The position numbers were made by a program, and so were the translations under genes. Positions 49,901 to 59,714 of a stretch of DNA of 64,000 nt are shown in pieces. Within the stretch, counting starts at the first letter, position 1; each line of letters begins with the position of its first letter. The notes beneath the pieces are model-generated. The model saw only the letters and a program-made list of their open reading frames with translations. It ran no database searches and had not been told where the DNA came from. Origin of the DNA: Telmatactis stephensoni (Eukaryota; Cnidaria; Anthozoa; Actiniaria; Isophelliidae); assembly GCA_029948255.1 (NCBI GenBank), contig JALIZF010001790.1, positions 356,001 to 420,000 on the forward strand, read 5' to 3'.

Positions 49901-52900
49901 TTTTACTTTTGATTTTAATTTTACTTTTGATTTTAATTTTACTTTTGATTTTCATTTCCATTTCCATTTCATTTTCATTTTACTTTTGATTTTCATTTTA
50001 TTTTTCATTTTACTTTTACTTTTCATTTTACTTTTACTTTTCATTTCATTTTCATTTTACTTTTGATTTTATTTTCAAAATGTATTTGTTTTTCCTTTTA
50101 TTTTCACTTTAAAATGAAAAAAATAATGAAAATCAAACAAAAATTAAACAAAAGAAGGTTAAAAATGTAGTGGCAGCCATGGGCCACCATACGTAAGCTT
50201 ATCAATTAAAAACTGTCAAATTCATCCGGATTATAGTTTAAGTCAGTAGCTGGCAGAATTGGTATGCCAGATGAGGTTTCCAACCAGGCGTGCAACCCGG
50301 CGTTGTCAATTAGTTGTCTATTTTACAAGTGACATGAGCATGTCCAAGTGACGAGTAAATGCAAGTCTATCCAGAGAAAAGGAAAAATATTGGGCCGACA
50401 TGCTTGGGTGGAGCTCAGCTTATTTTTTCACGTTGAAATAAGCAGCTTTGTCTTGCGTCACTCATGAATACGGCTTGGACTTTACTAGCCTGCGATACAG
50501 ACGAATTAAACGAGTTTTTTTCGGATGACGTGACGGAGGCTAGACTCTACATCAATTATATATAATCCAGACAACTCCAAACGTCCAACTGAATGTTTTG
50601 AGCTCCGCCCCACTTCACGGCTTCATGCCTGATCATCTATGAACAGCATCCAAAGATTGGTTGCTAGTTGCTAAGGGCAACGGGCTACTAACAAGTTCAC
50701 GTGTTATGAAAAATAGAGTATATAAGCGTAGATTATCATCAGCTATTGACATAATCGTAATTGTAACTTTTTGCTGCTGAACATTAATATTAATTGATAA
50801 TACATTTAATTTTTTAAGACTACATTACCTGATTACTTAAATCAATTTTTTATGTTCTATCTTTTTGTGATGCTATCTGTGAATTAGCTCTCTCCTGTGC
50901 TTACCTAAATATACTTTAACCACATTACATAATTTAAGTTGTTATGATTATTAATATGATTTGTAGATTCCAGTTGAATGTAAAACTCGCGTGCTGACGC
51001 GGTCTTGGCCACCTTGACAATGTCCTTGTCCGTGTCTTCTAACGTATTTCCTTTTCCTTTCCTCTCATTTCCTTTCTTCATCCTTACTTTTCTTGCCTCT
51101 TTCCTTTCCTTTCCTTTCCTTTCCTTTCCTTTCCTTTCCTTTCCTTTCCTTTCCTTTCCTTTCCTTTCCTTTCCTTTCCTTTCCTTTCCTTTCCTTTCCT
51201 TTCCTTTCCTTTCCTTTCCTTTCCTTTCCTTTCCTTTCCTTTCCTTTCCTTTCCTTTCCTTTCCTTTCCTTTCCTTTCCTTTCCTTTCCTTTCCTTTCCT
51301 TTCCTTTCCTTTCCTTTCCTTTCCTTTCCTTTCCTTTCCTTTCCTTTCCTTTCCTTTCCTTTCCTTTCCTTTCCTTTCCTTTCCTTTCCTTTCCTTTCCT
51401 TTCCTTTCCTTTCCTTTCCTTTCCTTTCCTTTCCTTTCCTTTCCTTTCCTTTCCTTTCCTTTCCTTTCCTTTCCTTTCCTTTCCTTTCCTTTCCTTTCCT
51501 TTCCTTTCCTTTCCTTTCCTTTCCTTTCCTTTCCTTTCCTTTCCTTTCCTTTCCTTTCCTTTCCTTTCCTTTCCTTTCCTTTCCTTTCCTTTCCCTTCCT
51601 TTCCCTTTCCTCTTCCCCCTCACTCTTCACTCCTCTCCTGTTCCATTCCTTTCCTCTCCTCTCTTCTTCTTCCTTTTCCTTTTCTTTCTGTCCTTTCCCT
51701 TCATTTCCTTTTTTTCTAATTTTGTTTTGTTATGTTTCTTTTCTTTTCTTTCAGGGATGTTTCCATCATCAATTAGCCTGCGTTGCGGCGTAAGGGGAGG
51801 AGAAGAGAGGGGATTGGGGAAAGGAAGGGGAGGGAACGGCGTTCCCTTTCTTTCGTCTCCCTAATCAGCCCCCTCTTCCCTCTCCCCTCTCCCCAATCCC
51901 CTTACGCCGCTACGCAGGCTATCATCAATTTATTCATAATTATTGTAATGTGTGTACCTGAAAACAGTACTTACATTTTTTATTGTATTGCAGTCTCCCT
52001 AGAGCACCACTAGTGTCAAATAACGCATCGGCCATATTTGGAGGCCATTCACCGTACGGATTACGTGCTACTGAACCAAGTATCTTCCGTCCAAAAGAAC
52101 CAACACCCAACAAACCAACCAAAACACGAAATAAAATTAGAAGAAGTAACAGTGATGTAGGGGTATCAAAAAACAGCGAAAAGCGAAAATCCAGAGAATT
52201 AGCAGTCGTTCCAAGACGAAAAGTTTCGGAGTCTACGACAGGCAACGAGAACAGCGCGAAAAACTCTCGCTCAGCTTCCCCGCGGTCAGACACTGTTGAG
52301 TCAGAAAAGGACACTAGGCCTGACTCCCCTGACGGCGGAGAAACTAACGGAGATCGATACCCACTTTTTATATCTGTGAAAAAGCCTTCTGAAACGAAAC
52401 CACGGAAAGCTTCTAAAACAAGCGACGAAAACCTACAATCACCTCGCAGGGGAAGTGAATCATCGATTGGGAAGTCTGGTAAAGCAAAGGTAGATAATCA
52501 AAAGAGCGGGATCACTAAGTACAGTGGGTCCCCTATTAACTCATTAAGGCGAGAAAAAACTGACTTTATTGTTAGGCCAAGAAAATCTAACCTATCAAGT
52601 GACGCAGTTAGTCCAACTCTCAAACGAGAGAAAAGTGATATTACATTAAAACGTTCACAGTCTCCGTCAGGAATCGTCAGACCACGTGCTACTACAGGCT
52701 CTCCTGGAGCGTTAAGGCGGGAAAAGAGTGATCTTGCTTTAAAGCGCACGCAATCTCCATTAAATCTTACTCGAGAAAAAAGTGATCTTGTAAGGCCTCG
52801 TGGATCTACTTCTCCTGGACCTTTAAGGCGGGAAAAAAGTGACATCACAGCGAAACGTTCTCAATCTCCGTCCGGAGCTTCAAATCTTGTTAGACCACGT

Positions 52901-55711
52901 GGCTCTGCGTCTCCGGGACCCTTAAGGCGTGAAAAAAGTGATCTCACGTCCATACGCTCAAAATCTCCATCTGGTCTTACTCGAGAAAAAAGCGACCTCG
53001 TTAAACCACGTGGCTCTGCTTCCCCAGGATCGTTAAGGCGGGAAAAGAGTGACGTCGCATCGAAATCTCCCCAGTCTCCAAGAAGGGACATTGTAAGACC
53101 TCGCGGTTCTGCATCTCCTGGCTCACCAAGGCATCAAAAGGGCGAGATTAAATCTGCGTCCCCACCGTCTAGTATCGTAAAGGATAAAAGTAATATCGTA
53201 AAACCACGTGGAAGTGAGTCCTCTGCATCATCGAAGCAGGAAAAAACTGACACTCCTCTAGCTCTAAAATCTACGCAGTGTGTAACTGGTGTAGAAAGTT
53301 CTAAAACCGAAATCGTCGAGCAGTCTCAGGTTCCTCAATCGTCAGAATCGTCGGTCGCGAAAAAGCCTGACGTTTCCAAAACCGTTTTGGAGTCTGGATC
53401 AACAGGAACAGTTGAGCCAACTGAGACTATAGAAAATCAAAGTAGTAAGACTTCGGAACCGCTGAAAAACAAAGAAACAGCAACGTCTAGTCAGCGTATA
53501 TCTCAAACTTCTAGTCAGAATATATCTCGTGATAAAAGGAATTCTCAAGAGAGCGATTCATCGTCGAAAAACGTTGCCTCAACTTCTGTTACCACCGAAT
53601 CTCAACAAAAAGCCGATTGTCCAAATAAGAGTAGTTCAAATATCGCCGACATGTCTAAAATACCAACACCAGCTTCTAGAATCCCTTCTTTCACGAAAGG
53701 TCCTACTCCACCGCCCAAACCTCCACCGAAGAGCAAAATCCCGTCGTTTTCAAAGCCGTCGCCAAAGAACGAAGAAGAACCCAAACAGTCTCAAATCCCA
53801 ACAGGGATTCCCACAAAGACTGAGAAACCAGTAAGTAAAATTCCTGGTCTGCAGAAAGCAGATCCAGCCAAGGAAAACAAAGATCCTGCCATCATTCAAA
53901 ACCTCGAGGAAACGAACAAACAGAACATCAAAGTAAGTCGTATTCCATCAGCAAAAAGTACATCGTCCCCCGTTTCCAAAATACCATCTCTGAATCGGCA
54001 AGAGAGCGCCGGCGAAAAGGCAGCTGAAAACGCCCCTTCTGAAAATGTTGAGCCACAAAAGAGTAGGATACCATCTCTTTCGAGCCCACAGCAAACTACT
54101 CCTACACCAACGAACGTCAGTAAGATTCCATCCTTTAGTAAAACCAGTAAACCAAGTCTTATCAACACACCTAGCAAGGAAGAACCCGAGTCAAAGATCC
54201 CACAAGCTCACCCTGGGACTCCAAAGGAAAGTAGCATTCCAAAACCTGAAATTAAAAGCAACATTACAACGGAATCAAGAATTCCACACCTTCATAGTCC
54301 AGCGCCAAAAGAAAGTGGTATCCCTAAACCAGAAGCTGGTATTGCTAAGCCAGAAGTCGTTACAACTGGTATCCCAAAACCAGAAACGAAAACCAGCGTT
54401 ACACCAACGGAATCGAAACTTCCACAATTTTCAACTCCACCTCGAAGCAAGATTCCTGCTCCAGCAGGAAGCGTCCTCACTCGGAAAGACTCCGAGGAAA
54501 AAGTCAAGAAGCCAAAACTCGAAGAAAGTCCAGCAGCGGAAGAGCCACCCAAACCAACTCCATCCCCTGTTGTAGAAGAACCGAGTAAACCGACACCATC
54601 TCCAACAACAAAAGTTGCCCCACCACCTCCTCCTCGTCAAGACGTGGTAAAGGCGGAAGAACCAAAGGTGGCTGATGATGGTTCACCGGTAGACGACGAA
54701 TGCATCTTCTCAGAAGCCAAGCGGATGGAAGAGCTCCTGCGCAACGAGTCCATAGTAGTAGAAGTTCCTGCAAATGAAGATACTACGTCCACTCAAGTGA
54801 AACAAACTGCTGAAGTTTCCAAGCTCCGTTTTGAGAAAGCACCCGACGCCAAAGCGCAGGTCGACAATATGGTTAATTCTGAACCCAGCAACAACAACAA
54901 AGAGGTCGAAAAGAAAGGGGAGATGAAAGAGCAAGTGTCTTTTAAAACGTTTGGTAAGAGAGAAGATGTAATTACGATTTCCAGCAAGACCACTAGCAAA
55001 AAGGAAGTGATTGATCCAACCACAATGGTTCTTGGGCTAAAGAAGGAGGAAACCGCACTGAAGGAAACAAGTGAAGAAGAGAAGACCGACAAAATGAAAG
55101 AGAGCGCTCCACAGATTACATCGCCGATCGAAAACAAGGAAATTCCTGCTATTGACACTCTTGGGCAGTATGAACAGCAGGCGAGAAGATCAAGAAGCCG
55201 ACAACGGAAAATCATCAGCCCCGACAGCGAAGAACCAACTAAAACCTTCGATCAAGCCGCCGTCGAAGACGAGAATAAAGTTCAAGAGAAAAGTGAGCAA
55301 CCATCAAAGACTGAGGAAACAGAGGCCAAACCTGCAGCAAAACCAACCAAACCCAAAGCCAAGCATGATAAACCTAAGTTTGTCATCGAGTCTTCACTTG
55401 GTGCTGATTTCTACCAGTCCAAGAGCTCACAATCGAAAGACAGCATCGCTGATGAAGCCAAACCCAAAGAAGAAGTGGTCGTTATCCAGAACAAGGCATT
55501 TGATGACACGAAAGGCATTCCCAAATCCGACGTCGAGGAAAGTAAGAAGAGCGAACAAGCAACAAACAAAGATTCTGCTGCGTTTGAAGATGTGGAAATC
55601 AGCTCCAACAAGGATTCCAAGACAGAAATGAGAGCTTGGAGTATGGAGCAACTTGATGAAAAGACAGTGAAATGTTCATGCGGACGTGGAGGCAAATGTT
55701 CTATCATGTAA
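43921..55711 (+). CDS. Unrecognised SxIP-array protein with CaaX box
   Basis: Model: exon 1 43921-43952 (MSNFWAKFYE plus two bases) joined to exon 2 51994-55711, giving about 1249 aa. The big exon has no ATG near its start, is preceded by TATTGTATTGCAG and needs two bases from upstream; the CC before GTAAGT at 43953 supplies them, but other upstream exons are possible. I do not recognise the family. Visible from the N-terminus: a Ser/Arg/Pro repeat region (about residues 190-425) with units like VRPRGSASPGPLRREKSD; a segment at about 565-832 with 14 SxIP plus 2 TxIP motifs (SKIPSFSK, SRIPSFTK, SKIPGLQK) in basic Ser/Pro-rich context; proline runs PPPKPPPK and APPPPPR; a charged Lys/Glu-rich tail; and the ending VKCSCGRGGKCSIM. 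SxIP is the EB1-binding microtubule tip signal, and CSIM is a CaaX box of the farnesylated type with nearby cysteines. Inference: prenylated membrane-microtubule linker. No transmembrane segment seen. Exon 2 confidence is high, exon 1 moderate. Confidence 0.75.
45960..46640. repeat. Tandem AAAATC/AAAAGT block in the left arm
   Basis: Units of 6 bp (AAAATC, AAAAGT, AAAGTA) ordered mostly as 12- and 18-bp higher-order repeats. The complement occurs at about 49490-50060. Lys/Ile ORFs in it are artefacts of the repeat. Confidence 0.9.
47214..48919. other. Loop of the foldback element
   Basis: Non-coding. It holds a truncated TAGAGTGATTTTC MITE (47228-47339), a poly-C run (47477-47492) with GGGATGCTC-type ends related to 9887-10285, and from 48294 a sequence starting CAGTGAGACCTCTATTAAGT, which looks like the TA-target mariner/Tigger-type MITE ends found in many animals. 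No transposase. Confidence 0.55.
51101..51600. repeat. Near-perfect (CCTTT)n array
   Basis: About 98 uninterrupted copies of the 5-bp unit (TTTCC on the + strand, GGAAA on the other), with imperfect pyrimidine sequence on both sides (51045-51760). It is in the presumed long intron, about 390 bp upstream of the big exon. All three frames on both strands stay open, giving spurious ORFs. Confidence 0.97.
51775..51920. mobile_element. 146-bp MITE with perfect 10-bp target duplication
   Basis: Ends AGCCTGCGTTGCGGCGTAAG and CTTACGCCGCTACGCAGGCT. ATCATCAATT occurs at 51765-51774 and 51921-51930. A 9-11 bp duplication points to the Mutator superfamily, and the AGCCTG terminus is shared with the element at 6789-7602. 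It ends 73 bp upstream of the big exon's acceptor. Confidence 0.9.
52540..53240 (+). repeat. Coding tandem repeat in the SxIP protein
   Basis: About seven degenerate units of 25-35 residues, each with a basic LRREKSD(L/I/V) box and an RPRGSASPG box, often separated by KRSQSPSG. Copies differ in length and spacing. R-R-x-x-S and S-P sites suggest phosphorylation by basophilic and proline-directed kinases (inference). Confidence 0.8.
53651..54460 (+). other. SxIP motif cluster (EB-binding type)
   Basis: 14 SxIP tetrapeptides (SKIP, SRIP, SQIP, SSIP, SGIP) and 2 TGIP within about 270 residues, plus one SKLP variant. Most are flanked by Lys/Arg, Ser and Pro and followed by SF, SL or GL, as in known EB1 ligands. 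Confidence 0.8.
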
Positions 55712-56309
55712 CGGGAAGGCAATGAATTTCGTGTTGCCTTGAAAACGAACGTGAAACGACTCGGAATTCACTGTCGTTCTACTCTTCCTCGAACACTTGA
55801 GTTTGTTAACTAATCGTATTATGAATTGAAAACAGTAGAATACTAGGTTCGGTCTTCAGCCGTCGACGGTGACAGCGCGGCAAAACGACTGCGCGTACGC
55901 GGATTTTCGCGGGCTTATGCGCGTCCGGAATCGTTTTATAATCCGCGTATGCACGGTACATTTTACCCGCGGTGACCCTGACGGCTGGAGACCCACCCGA
56001 CGAACACCACGCTTGCAAACTTAAAAAAAAACAAACGTTTAAGCAGTAGCTCCTGACATAATCAGTGTTATAATCAATGTTTCAGTAAATTCAAGTGATC
56101 ACGGGCAAAAGAATGACAGTAATCACAATCAAAACTTTCATTAGTGTACCTTCATAACGCTACTTTTCTGTTACAAGTTGACTTGGTCACGTTATCCCTA
56201 AAATGTATTTGTCAGCGGTGTTCCAAACGTAAATGTGCTCTGTATAACTTGTTGTGGAGCCAAGTACTTCATGGCTGAATGCCATATAGGAGGGGGGCCT
56301 AGGGGGGGT

Positions 56310-56440
56310 TACGAATACCGCAATCCCGCACGAAAAATTCGAAAATACCGCAATCCCGCACGAAAAAATGGTCAATCCCGCAATCCCGCTTGAAAAATTC
56401 GAAAATACGGCTCACCAAACGAAAAATTCGAAATACCACT
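56310..56440. repeat. Degenerate 30-bp tandem repeat
   Basis: About four copies of a unit with AATACCGCAATCCCGCACGA followed by AAAATTCG; a further partial copy lies near 56505-56530. Class unknown. Confidence 0.7.
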
Positions 56441-56595
56441 CCCACGGGACCTCACGCCATGAAATTTTCTATCGAGCGCCAGAAGCAAAATCCCGCATCT
56501 CGCAGGCCTCAAAAATACCGCATTACCGCAATATAGTCGTCTTCCTGATATTTACCTAACCCTAAGAGCGACTATGTGGACATTCAGCCATGAAG

Positions 56596-56601
56596 AATAA
56601 A
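56596..56601 (+). promoter_or_regulatory. Putative poly(A) signal for the SxIP/CaaX gene
   Basis: First AATAAA after the stop codon, 885 bp downstream. Confidence 0.4.
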
Positions 56602-57135
56602 CCTGTTTGTTCCCACTGACCTCTGTGGGTATCGCGTAGTTAGTAATGGTATGAAAAAGCGCATATATCGTAGTCTTTCTCAATATGTAAAACTATTGCC
56701 AACAAATGTTGCAAATTACGTACAGCTAGTACTAAAACAATGCAAAAAATATCAATGAAATTGATATAGTCATAAAATAGTAGACATTAGGTGACAAGGA
56801 ACATTTATAAAGTTATCGTTTAGAGCTGTTTAATAGACGTAACGTAAGCAAATGAAGCGTAAAAACGTAAGCGAAAATCTTCTCGATGTCTTTAGAAGAT
56901 TTCCCATTCTGACACCCCAACGCACTGCTTGATTCTCAAAATTGCGGACGTGACGTTCGCTAATGACGAAGACATCACTAGTCCTGACATGCAGTGCTTG
57001 TTTTTGTTTTATCGAGCAAGGTTTTCGTTCACTGGTCACAAAAGAACAAACGTAAATAGCTAACAACAGCGTTGTATTTATTAACGAAAACAAGGGTACT
57101 TCAAATGAGTTGTCTATTGTTGTACGTAGGCTATT

Positions 57136-57253
57136 TAGAGCAGATTTCGTATGAGTGTCAGTACCGTGTTGTCTATAAAAACATTCGAAATTTCTGCCGT
57201 AACCGTGCTGTGACCGCGCGGTGCCGTGTTCACAGTCATACGAAATCTACTTT
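57136..57253. mobile_element. MITE of the TAGAGCAGATTT family (best preserved copy)
   Basis: Left end TAGAGCAGATTTCGTATGAG and right end CACAGTCATACGAAATCTAC, nearly perfect inverted ends over about 17 bp. Confidence 0.75.
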
Positions 57254-57278
57254 AACGTAAAACAGTCTATACGTAAAG

Positions 57279-57389
57279 GCCCTGTTACACGATACAATTT
57301 TTCTTGCACGTTGTACCTGCAATGCAATACTTTCGTCGGCGTTGCATTGCAATTTTCAAGAAAAATTACATCGTGTAACAACGCCTTAA
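57279..57389. mobile_element. MITE, 111 bp, AAGGC..GTTACACGAT ends
   Basis: Left AAGGCCCTGTTACACGATAC, right ATCGTGTAACAACGCCTTAA, with CAATTTTTCTTG/CAAGAAAAATT inner pairing and a second inner pair TGCAATGCAA. Confidence 0.75.
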
Positions 57390-57626
57390 GCTGCTAAGTA
57401 TATTGATTGTACAGTGCTAAAGCCCTGTTTATATGAAGACGAGTTGTTTCTAGTGTTTCAAAGGAAAAAGTGAAAAGATTGATCCCGGCTGCCAGAAATA
57501 CAGTGCTTACAATATATCCGTGAAAAACTTTGTAAGAAATTGCACTAATTTGCACTAATCAAACAATAGAAAACAAAGGATTTCGCGGCTATTTAGTACA
57601 ATTTAGTTCGCTAACTTTTTCACGGA

Positions 57627-57771
57627 TAGAGTGATTTTCATCGGACTGTGAAACAGTTACTAAGCTAATACACTCTAGTAGATCCCAATTCCATTGTTTC
57701 CTTTTGTTGAATTTTGACTGCTATACACTAATAGCTAGTTAGTATTTTACAGTCCAATGAAAATCACTCTA
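57627..57771. mobile_element. MITE of the TAGAGTGATTTTC family, 145 bp
   Basis: Left TAGAGTGATTTTCATCGGAC, right the complement ending AATCACTCTA; same family as 40364-40518. Confidence 0.85.
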
Positions 57772-58443
57772 TATTGTAAGCACTCTACCTCGCCATCATA
57801 TAGACAAGCCTCAGTATGTAAGTTGCTTGTGGCCAGACCAGTCATTTGTGAAAACTAGGGATTCAGTAGTTGTAGACGAAAAGTGGACGAACCATTCAAT
57901 TTCAGTTGCGTCACTGTAAATAGAAAATGCAAAATGTGGCTGTTGGTGTCTGCCGTGTTGCGATGCTTACTCTAGTTGACAACGTGATATATATGCATAG
58001 GTATTTATGTGAAAATATAGTATAAATCGGTTTTCAGAATTAACGATGAGATGCAATGATTATAATTCATCGGTCAACAAACTAGTATGTATTAAAATTG
58101 TCTAAAAGTTATTGGCCAAGTTATTTTAAAGGTACCACATTAAGTATTATTGGCTAAGGATGGGTTAGCATGTACTCAGCTGGTGTGCAAACAAATCCGT
58201 AAACGTGTTTTGATCTGTGTAGTCTGACTCAAGGGAGGGGGAAATATTTATCCCCTCCTTCCCCCTCCCCGTCCGTCCCATCCCTTCCCCCTCCCTTGAG
58301 AGCTAGACTTTCTTCAAGTTGTAGTCTATTCCCTTTGGGTTTAATTTTGAGGAAAAACTTGATTGAATGGGAAAGGTACGTCTCACGGAAGAAAAGAACT
58401 GTTGTTTTTGTGATACTTACTTCCTTTCAAATGGGGAGTTTGC

Positions 58444-58683
58444 CAAGAGACCATAATACTAAGAGAGCGAAACTCAGTATTGATGTCTGTGCGATGTTCG
58501 TGGCGCCTAAGGCTATTTTTAGTAATTTCGCCATCGCGCGCGCAAGGCTCTTAAACAATAGAATTCAAACGGTCCCGTCCGCGCGCACGTCAAAAATCAA
58601 ATTAAAACTAAAAATAGCCTTAGTCACCACGAACATCGCACAGACACCAATACTGAGTTTCGCTCTCGTATTATGGTCTCTTG
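58444..58683. mobile_element. Foldback MITE, about 240 bp
   Basis: Inverted arms of about 85 bp: left CAAGAGACCATAATACTAAG, right ending with GTATTATGGTCTCTTG; inner pairing through GCGATGTTCGTGG and AAGGCTATTTTTAGT. Contains many CGCGCG steps in its centre. Confidence 0.85.
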
Positions 58684-59282
58684 GTTTGCACATCTTGCAT
58701 GACATTTTAAACTTTAATCCAACAACAGCAATATTTTTTTAGAAAATAAAGCCAACTGTTGCTGCCCGTAACTTTGGCGCTGTTGATCAAAAGTACTTCA
58801 AAATCCATGTTTTGTTAACTTTGGTGTTCCCTTTCCAAATATTGTATATTTTTGTTATAGATTAAAATGTCACGAAAGGTGTGCAAATAATGGTAGGCGC
58901 GGCCATTAAAACTTTATAGGTATCAGTTTATCTGGTGACCAAATGTTCTGTTCCTACACACTGTAAGCATCCCCACTTCCTTCTAACGCTTTGTGCAGGC
59001 GTTTTTGGTCTCGATCTGAGTTGTAGAGTACGTCTTGGACCGGAAGTAGGAAGTGGTAATTGGTCGCCTTAGGACCTCTCGGTCACTCGAGCGTCATGGG
59101 ACACTCCATAGCTAAAGTCAACACCAGCCAGAACAATAGCCATCAAAAAAATTTCTTGAGTATCAGTAATCCAGATAGTTCCTTCCAATTCTTTCTTGGC
59201 ACGTGTAGAGTTCTTGTTATAAAGGTATTTTCAACGCAGTATGGAATGACTAGAAGAAAACGTTGAACAAACAAAGTCGATC

Positions 59283-59714
59283 ATGGATTCTTGTTTACAG
59301 GAAAGGAACGCAACTCGTGATCTTGTGAAAACAAAAGAACTTGAAGATGCAGATGACGTTGAAATTATCGAACTTGCCAAAGACTCAACAGCTGAAAATG
59401 TTTCCGATGAAGATCAAAGTGTTTCAGAAATCAAAATGGCCAAAATGAATAAATGTGAAAATCAATCAGGCAATGAGTTTTACCCTGAACGTGATGACGA
59501 TCTTTTGATCATCGACTTGCAGGACATCGACAAATTCACAGAATCTCGGTGCCGTCTGGAGGCTTTTGACGAGATGACAAAAACGGGCAAGGACAAGAAG
59601 TTTGATGAATGGGTATACGTTGAGACAAATCGATCAAATTTTCAAATCCACGAGAATTTGCTTCTTGTTAGTTCAGTGTATGATGATGACCATAATTGCT
59701 GCGTTGTGCAATGA
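59283..59714 (+). CDS. Small acidic protein with CaaX box, unrecognised
   Basis: 143 aa from ATG 59283 in a single open exon, preceded by an in-frame-free region. Rich in Asp/Glu (DADDVEIIELAKD, ERDDDLLIIDLQDID) and ending NCCVVQ. CVVQ fits a CaaX box of the farnesyl type (Q last), and the cysteine before it could be palmitoylated. A good acceptor (TTGTTTACAG) ends at 59302, so the true exon may start at ERNATRD and be spliced to upstream sequence. No family recognised. It lies 3.6 kb after the large CaaX gene on the same strand. Codon use and the stop-free acidic frame favour a real gene. Confidence 0.6.
   Translation: MDSCLQERNATRDLVKTKELEDADDVEIIELAKDSTAENVSDEDQSVSEIKMAKMNKCENQSGNEFYPERDDDLLIIDLQDIDKFTESRCRLEAFDEMTKTGKDKKFDEWVYVETNRSNFQIHENLLLVSSVYDDDHNCCVVQ

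Larger units (their letters stand above)
45864..50191. mobile_element. 4.3-kb foldback-type transposon with long repeat-built arms
   Basis: Left arm 45864-47213 (about 1350 bp) and right arm 48920-50191 (about 1272 bp) are inverted copies, almost identical in the unique parts. Ends are TATGGTGGCCCATGGCTGCC and its complement. CGTAAG occurs at 45858-45863 and 50192-50197 as a candidate 6-bp target duplication. Each arm has an outer AT-rich part, a block of (AAAATCAAAATCAAAAGT)-type tandem repeats, and an inner unique part of about 560 bp. The motif GTGGCCCATGGCTGCCAC sits at both edges of each tandem block. The 1.7-kb loop has no transposase ORF. The layout resembles the Drosophila FB class. 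Confidence 0.85.
55712..59282. other. Region between the two CaaX ORFs
   Basis: Begins with the 3' UTR of the large gene. Holds a tandem CCGCAATCCCGCACGAAAAA-type repeat (56310-56440), several MITEs and hairpins (listed), and a short hairpin with arms CTCAAGGGAGGGGGAA (58228-58300). No convincing exon; the final 200 bp may hold the promoter or an upstream exon of the small CaaX gene. Confidence 0.5.

Noticed and set aside
50905..51793. Long ORFs on both strands (Lys/Gly/Glu/Arg and Ser/Phe/Pro/Leu repeats)
   Set aside because: They are translations of the (CCTTT)n array, whose 5-bp unit has no stop in any frame.
53529..54575. ORFs in other frames of the large exon
   Set aside because: Shadows of the SxIP protein reading frame.
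58296..58742. 148-codon + strand ORF
   Set aside because: It runs along both arms of the foldback element at 58444-58683, so openness is not evidence of coding.
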